The notes below the pieces were generated by a model, which made no database searches, was not told where the DNA came from, and saw nothing but the letters and a program-made list of their open reading frames with translations. DNA of 43,629 nucleotides from a bacterium. Lineage in GTDB: Bacteria > Planctomycetota > UBA11346. Location: assembly GCA_020047915.1 (NCBI GenBank), contig JAIFND010000230.1, forward strand, positions 1-43,629, in the 5' to 3' direction. A program made the position numbers and the translations under genes. Positions 43,227-43,629 of this stretch are shown here, piece after piece (position 1 is the stretch's first letter; every line of letters starts with the position of its first letter).

Positions 43227-43629
43227 GTCGACTCCTGGCACCCTGGGTTGACTGGTTAGGCGCCCAGACTGCAGATGGTAGGAAATCTGTGGACCCGCGA
43301 CAAGTGGTGCGCCGTCACCCTGCACAAAGTTCACGAATTTCCGGCGTTTAATTCGTAGCCGGCCACCCGGTTGTTTCCCCGTTCAGCTATCCTGCATTTC
43401 GCAACATGGGATCCGCTATTCCGTCCGTCCCATCGGGGGGAAAGGCCGACCTGGGGGTCAATATGTATTCCGTATCTGCGACAGCTGTTTGCATCCGCGC
43501 TGGTCACAACGCCTGCAGCCGCATAATCATTTTCGCCACGTGACTGCTCAGGCGGCCGCCGGCATCCTGCCGGGCAACGGCAGCATCGTCTTGGGTAGCC
43601 ACGGCTTGCCGGCCAATGCCAGAGCGAGG
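43227..43629. other. 403-bp terminal stretch without a convincing gene
   Basis: The part next to 43226 must contain the promoter of the lipoprotein operon, and its lower GC content fits that. At the far end a minus-strand frame open to the window edge reads LALAGKPWLPKTMLPLPG and stops at 43548-43550; another minus frame stops at 43504-43506. Either could be the end of a gene starting beyond the window, but neither is recognisable. No tRNA or repeat from this window was found here. Confidence 0.4.

Overview
The window is GC-rich chromosomal DNA of a Gram-negative bacterium. It carries lipid A genes (lpxD and an lpxC/fabZ fusion), an Skp-type periplasmic chaperone, tatC, several lipoproteins and a predicted outer-membrane barrel. 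The LpxC-FabZ fusion, the eukaryote-like (type 2) IleRS, the large secreted GH2 enzyme and the many dispersed intergenic repeats best fit the PVC/Planctomycetota side of the tree. That assignment is inference; no rRNA or other phylogenetic marker is present. No complete prophage, CRISPR array, rRNA or tRNA was seen.

Layout: 1-9.5 kb holds ileS, an alaA-type aminotransferase, an RsmB/RsmF-like methyltransferase, membrane proteins, an orphan tyrosine recombinase and an isoaspartyl peptidase. 9.6-16.6 kb, all on the minus strand, holds yqgE/algH, the envelope operon skp-lpxD-lpxC/fabZ, an LpxR-like barrel protein and nadE. 16.6-22.4 kb is an accessory metabolic cluster: an AraC regulator divergent from a phytanoyl-CoA-dioxygenase-like enzyme, a glycyl radical enzyme of unassigned substrate, its activase and a sugar-isomerase-like TIM barrel. 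22.7-31 kb holds a 1731-residue secreted GH2-like glycosidase and an ABC exporter with its membrane-fusion partner. 31.3-35.3 kb is the overlapping operon trpB-trpA-tatC-proB. 35.4-37 kb has a PHP phosphatase and a REP-associated transposase (RAYT) among REP palindromes. 37-43.2 kb has manC, two LPP20-like lipoprotein genes (one frameshifted), a DUF2238-like membrane protein, a lipoprotein/radical-SAM-SPASM pair and two more lipoproteins.

The most unusual layer is non-coding. Six intergenic elements share one geometry: two inverted arms of about 27-35 bp around a unique core, which is 75-78 bp in four of the six. The arms belong to unrelated families: 7-bp tandem repeats of the GTTCGGC or GCTGGAG type, or two other purine-rich arms. 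Single heptamer arrays also lie inside reading frames, in ileS and at the start of trpA. Other repeats are REP palindromes around the RAYT gene (one now encodes the tail of a phosphatase), a pair of direct repeats bracketing the TIM-barrel gene, and a run of at least six near-perfect stem-loops in a gene-free 372-bp gap.

Best candidates for undescribed biology are the paired-arm elements, the glycyl radical enzyme cluster with an O2-dependent oxygenase, the radical SAM/lipoprotein pair, and the stem-loop array.
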